From JACRBR01 sp964371355 (GTDB taxonomy: Bacteria > Chloroflexota > Dehalococcoidia > DSTF01 > JACRBR01): a stretch of 64,000 nt of DNA. The translations under genes were made by a program, and so were the position numbers. The DNA lies in NCBI GenBank assembly GCA_964371355.1, contig CAYJMG010000015.1:38424-102423 (forward strand). Direction: 5' to 3'. Positions 60,965 through 64,000 of this stretch are shown piece after piece (the first letter of the stretch is position 1; each line of letters starts with the position of its first letter). The notes beneath the pieces were generated by a model. The model did not search any database, was not told the origin of the DNA, and worked only from the letters and a program-made list of their open reading frames with translations.

Positions 60965-62848
60965 ATGCCCACGTACGAAGAGCTACGCCAGCACGGAGAA
61001 GCCGCCTGGGCCGCGGTCGAGAAGCCCGCGCGGCCGCTCTTTGTCGTCTCGATCAATACGTCGTCCATCGCAGCGGGGGCGCGCGGAACCTACGCGGCGC
61101 TCGAGAAGCTGGCGCCGTCGCTCGGATTCGACCTCATGCGGACGGGCGACGACGGCATCTCGTGGGCCGAGCCGATCGTGCAGGTGCGGAAGCCCGACGG
61201 CCAGCACGTGCTCTACGGCCACGTGACGGCGGACAAGGCGGAGGCGTTCGCGAAGGCCGCGGTGCAGGGCGTCGCGAAGGAGCACGCGGTCGGCGTCATC
61301 CACGGCGCGGCGGACGGCGTGCCGATGCTGTGGGAGCTGGACTGGGCGAAGATGCAGGTCCGCTGGCTGATGTACAACTGCGGTGTCATCGACCCCGAGA
61401 GCATCGAGCAGTACGCCGGCCGCGGTGGGTACAAGCAGTTCGTCGATGCCACGAAGATGTCACGCGACGAGCTGATCGACGTGGTGAAGGGCTCGACGCT
61501 GCGCGGGCATTCCGGCTCGTTCTTCTCGACCGGCACCAAGTGGCAGTTCCTGAAGGACGCGACGGTCGAGCCAAAGTACCTGGTGTGCAATGCCGACGAG
61601 GGAGACCCGGGCGCGTGGGTGAACCGCGTCGTCATGGAGAGCGACCCCCACATGCTGATCGAGGGGCTGCTCATCGGCGCGTATGCCACGGGCGCGACCT
61701 GGGGGTGGATCTACCTGCGCGAGGAGTACCCGCTGGCGTACGAGCGGCTGAACAAGGCGATCGCCGACTGCCGCGAGCGCGGCATCCTGGGTGAGAACGC
61801 GCTGGGCACCGGCGTGAAGTTCGACTGCGAGGTCGTGCGGGGCGCGGGCGCGTACGTGTGCGGCGACGAGACCGGCCTCGTCTCCAGCATCAACGACGAG
61901 CGCGGTATGCCCCGCATCAAGCCCCCGTTCCCGGCGCAGTCGGGCGTGCTGGGCAAGCCGACGAACGTAAACAACGTCGAGACGTACGCGTCCGTGACGA
62001 CGCTGCTGCGCGTGGGGGCCGAGACGTTCAGCACCGTCGGGACGGAGGCCAACCGCGGCACGAAGATGTTCACCGTGTCGGGCGCCTGCGCGAGGACGGG
62101 CTGCGTCGAGGTGCCATTCGGTATGACGGTCAACGAGCTGCTGGCGGGCATCGGCGGGATCGCGAACGGGCGGCAGTTCAAGGCGCTGCAGCAGGGCGGC
62201 CCGCTGTCGGGCCTGCTGCCGGCGAGCATCGCCGGCGACCTGGCGCTGGAGCCGGAGCCGTTCCGGGCAGCCGGGGTTGGTATGGGCGGCGGCGGGCTCA
62301 TCTTTCTCGATGACTCGCACTGCGTCGTCGACCTCAATGTGATGATGGCGCACTTCCTGGAGGATGAGTCGTGCGCGCGGTGCACGACCTGCCGCATCGG
62401 CAACCAGCGGATGGTCGAGATCTTCGAGCGCACGGCGCGTGGCGAGGGCCGGGACGAGGACGCGGCGCACCTGAGGCAGCTCGACGCCTCGATGCAGTTC
62501 TCGAACTGCTTCCACGGCACGCTCTCGCCGACGCTGGCACGCAACACGCTGCAGCACTTCCGCGAGGAGTACGAGGCGCACCTGTACCAGCACCGTTGCC
62601 CGGCCAAGGTGTGCGAGGGGCTGATCAAGTACGTCGTCGTCGGGAGTTCGCCCGCGCTGGCGGAAGCCGCGAGGATCTGCCCCGACCACATCGCCGCGTC
62701 GGGGCCGCAGCCGGATACCGACGGCCGGTGCTCGCGCGGAGGCGCATGCCGGGACGTGGCGCCGGACGACATCGCCGTCGTCGACCGGTACGACGGCGCG
62801 ATCCCACTGCGGACGATCGCGCCTGCGGACGTGGCTCGGTCGGGCTGA
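60965..62848 (+). CDS. NuoF-like protein with decayed N- and C-terminal Fe-S domains
   Basis: The 627-residue protein has the HoxF/HydB/NuoF layout: an N-terminal thioredoxin-like domain (1-110), FMN/NADH domains (140-390), an SLBB-type part, the N3 cluster helix (SCARCTTCRIG with SNCFHG) and a C-terminal ferredoxin-like end. The thioredoxin-like domain has Ser and other residues where four cluster Cys are expected (NTSSIAAG, TGDDGISW). The end keeps CPAKVC and ICPDHI but lacks the other ferredoxin Cys. The FMN loop reads GHSGSFFSTGTKW instead of GRGGAGFPTGLKW. Probably still NAD-linked with NuoE, but with a changed electron route. Confidence 0.85.
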   Translation: MPTYEELRQHGEAAWAAVEKPARPLFVVSINTSSIAAGARGTYAALEKLAPSLGFDLMRTGDDGISWAEPIVQVRKPDGQHVLYGHVTADKAEAFAKAAVQGVAKEHAVGVIHGAADGVPMLWELDWAKMQVRWLMYNCGVIDPESIEQYAGRGGYKQFVDATKMSRDELIDVVKGSTLRGHSGSFFSTGTKWQFLKDATVEPKYLVCNADEGDPGAWVNRVVMESDPHMLIEGLLIGAYATGATWGWIYLREEYPLAYERLNKAIADCRERGILGENALGTGVKFDCEVVRGAGAYVCGDETGLVSSINDERGMPRIKPPFPAQSGVLGKPTNVNNVETYASVTTLLRVGAETFSTVGTEANRGTKMFTVSGACARTGCVEVPFGMTVNELLAGIGGIANGRQFKALQQGGPLSGLLPASIAGDLALEPEPFRAAGVGMGGGGLIFLDDSHCVVDLNVMMAHFLEDESCARCTTCRIGNQRMVEIFERTARGEGRDEDAAHLRQLDASMQFSNCFHGTLSPTLARNTLQHFREEYEAHLYQHRCPAKVCEGLIKYVVVGSSPALAEAARICPDHIAASGPQPDTDGRCSRGGACRDVAPDDIAVVDRYDGAIPLRTIAPADVARSG

Positions 62849-62878
62849 CGAATCATCACCGGGGCCGCGAGTCACGTC

Positions 62879-62912
62879 TAACCCCTAACCCCTAACGACC
62901 AACGGCCAACGA
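62879..62912. repeat. TAACCCC/CAACGAC heptamer array
   Basis: Units TAACCCC, TAACCCC, TAACGAC, CAACGGC and CAACGAC run in line between the NuoF-like gene and the convergent CAP-domain gene. A sister array is at 50985-51030. Confidence 0.5.
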
Positions 62913-63731
62913 CTATCCGCCGTCCGTAAACACGATCGTGAAGTACTTCATGCCGCTGGCGTCGATGACCAGCGCGATGCCGACGTCGGTGTAGTTCGGG
63001 TTGACGATGTTCTCGTGGTGCGCGGGGCTGTCCCAGAGCGCCTGGTCGGCAACCTGCGCGGTCTCGCCGTCGGGGTAGTTGTTTTTCGCGAGGTTCTCGC
63101 CCGCCCAGCCGTAGGGCACGCCGTAGTCGTCCAGGAGGTCGAACACGTTCTTGCCGGTCACGGGGCTGGTGTGCGCGAAGTAGTTGTACTCGGCCATCTC
63201 CTGCGACCGCATGTGGGCGATCGCGTTCAGATAGCCGTTCTCGCGCAGCGGTGGCAGTCCGACGCTGGCGCGACGCGCGTTCGTCGCGTCGAAGAGGGCG
63301 CGCGCGTAGGGATCCATGCCAGCCGGCTGGAGCGCGGTCGGTGCGGGTGGTGGCGGCGGCGGGATCGGCGTCGACGTGGGCGGCGGAGGTGGCGGCTGCG
63401 CCGGCCGCGGCGGTGGTGGGACCGGGGTATTGGTGGGCGGCACGGGCGTGCTCGTCGCCGTGGCGGTGGCGGTAGCCGTAGCCGTGTGCGTAGGTGTCGC
63501 GGTGGTCGTGGCCGTACGCGTGGCAGTCGCGGTCGACGTAGCGGTCACGGTCGCCGGCGGCGGCGCGGTTGCCCCGCCCGGGTCCGCGCCCGCATCCGTC
63601 GCGGCCGAGAGGACGAAGAGCGCCAGAACGGACGCGAACAGTACGCCCGCCCACGCGGCGACGCGCTCGTGCGCCCGCAGCCCGCTCAGTGCCTGTTCGG
63701 TGATACCGTGGCCGTCGTCCAGGGTCGCCAT
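62913..63731 (-). CDS. CAP (SCP/PR1) domain protein with membrane anchor and Thr/Pro stalk
   Basis: The 272-residue protein has a membrane helix (about residues 27-45, AGVLFASVLALFVLSAA), a stalk of about 90 residues rich in TATATPT and PPPP, and a C-terminal CAP domain (LFDATNARRASVGLPPLREN, SQEMAEYNYFAHTSP, GENLAKN, SPAHHENIVNPNYTDVGIALV). The CAP His and Glu positions look conserved. It is displayed outside the cell. Three hairpins lie in its 5' leader. Confidence 0.85.
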   Translation of the reverse strand: MATLDDGHGITEQALSGLRAHERVAAWAGVLFASVLALFVLSAATDAGADPGGATAPPPATVTATSTATATRTATTTATPTHTATATATATATSTPVPPTNTPVPPPPRPAQPPPPPPTSTPIPPPPPPAPTALQPAGMDPYARALFDATNARRASVGLPPLRENGYLNAIAHMRSQEMAEYNYFAHTSPVTGKNVFDLLDDYGVPYGWAGENLAKNNYPDGETAQVADQALWDSPAHHENIVNPNYTDVGIALVIDASGMKYFTIVFTDGG

Positions 63732-64000
63732 CGCCGTCCGCCGCCCCTTGGTGGAGTCCCCCTACGGGCACTCCCGCATCTCTTCCTAAGGAGATGCTCG
63801 GCAGGTGAGGGAAAGCCCTTAAGTGCTTCCCGTACGGACCATGCGGCCAGTCCTCCATCTGTGATGGCTTCTTCACGTCCGTTTATGCGCGGGCACCCAT
63901 CGGCGGCCGGGTGTCAGCACCCAGCGCGCTTATGGCGCCGCTCGATGAAGAAGTTCAGATAGATCCCGCTACAGCAGAATAGGCATGAAGTCACGGCGAG
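63732..64000 (-). other. Structured leader of the CAP gene and window end
   Basis: On the minus strand before the CAP gene, three stem-loops follow one another: GGGAAGC/GCTTTCCC (63809-63831), GCATCTC/GAGATGC (63776-63797) and GGAGT/ACTCC (63753-63774). They end close to the ATG at 63731. I see no gene with good support between 63835 and 64000. Confidence 0.4.

Noticed and set aside
61460..62875. A 471-codon open frame antisense to the NuoF-like gene
   Set aside because: It mirrors the coding strand of a recognised protein; composition is Arg/His/Leu-rich and no start signal or motif supports it.
63732..63835. Possible cyclic di-AMP (ydaO-type) riboswitch before the CAP-domain gene
   Set aside because: A GGGGGAC...GGGGCGG segment and an ACTTAAG sequence were suggestive, but the conserved GCTTAA context and the long downstream half of the aptamer are missing; only a few nucleotides separate it from the start codon.

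Overview
The window is about 64 kb of high-GC bacterial chromosome, almost fully coding on both strands, with ordinary housekeeping genes scattered among small conserved families. The best guess is a Chloroflexota (Dehalococcoidia-like) bacterium. The guess rests on secreted proteins with Thr/Pro-rich stalks (cupredoxin, TIM-barrel and CAP-domain proteins), a threonyl-tRNA synthetase without a TGS domain behind a T-box leader, a bacterial translin, FabL-like SDR and AMP-forming acyl-CoA ligase genes, and promoters that look leaderless. No 16S or other marker is present, so this placement is an inference.

Layout. 0-7 kb: a four-gene set (D-2-hydroxyacid dehydrogenase homologue with altered catalytic residues, class II aldolase, a small protein resembling the C-glycoside deglycosidase beta subunit, methyltransferase), an alpha/beta hydrolase, a lipocalin-like protein, a TIM-barrel protein and tRNA-Phe. 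7-15 kb: DRTGG protein, FabL-like reductase, galU, cupredoxin, lipoprotein, amidohydrolase. 14.6-20 kb: rplU-rpmA-rpmE, an ABC-F ATPase and ftsH, with recognisable promoters and terminators. 20-25 kb: tautomerase, a TMEM175 channel remnant, rnhB-yraN, two FmdB-type zinc ribbons, DinB-like protein, translin. 25-35 kb: T-box-thrS, acyl-CoA ligase, lipoprotein, rhodanese, HAD hydrolase, a VOC/methyltransferase pair divergent from an AraC regulator, pyrD, tRNA-Pro. 35-42 kb: GGDEF-EAL protein, glycosyltransferase, a duplicated zinc metallopeptidase, bipA. 42-47.6 kb: a RAYT transposase between inverted REP palindromes, a frameshifted AlkD-like gene, and a sugar cluster (xylose-isomerase-like TIM barrel and two Gfo/Idh/MocA dehydrogenases). 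47.6-55.3 kb: Tat-exported TIM-barrel protein, RDD, PHP, hydroxyacyl-CoA dehydrogenase, M20 peptidase, ccdA, rarA. 55.4-64 kb: a BNR-repeat gene broken by a 44-bp inverted-repeat element, hflX, an EEP-family nuclease, nuoE with a decayed nuoF-like gene, and a CAP-domain protein.

The most interesting signals are small. (1) A 44-bp perfect-ended palindromic element with an 8-bp target duplication has disrupted a gene. (2) A RAYT is flanked by inverted REP sequences, and a related palindrome lies inside the rarA coding region. (3) A degenerate ~150-bp dispersed repeat occurs in two fuller and two partial copies. (4) At least thirteen genes have a TANNNT box 6-9 nt before the start codon, which suggests leaderless transcription; in two cases the box is joined to a CAACTGT heptamer array. 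(5) A NuoF-like protein has lost the cysteines of its N-terminal and most of its C-terminal Fe-S domains. (6) A PyrD has Ser in place of the class-1B catalytic Cys. No CRISPR array, prophage or complete IS element was seen.
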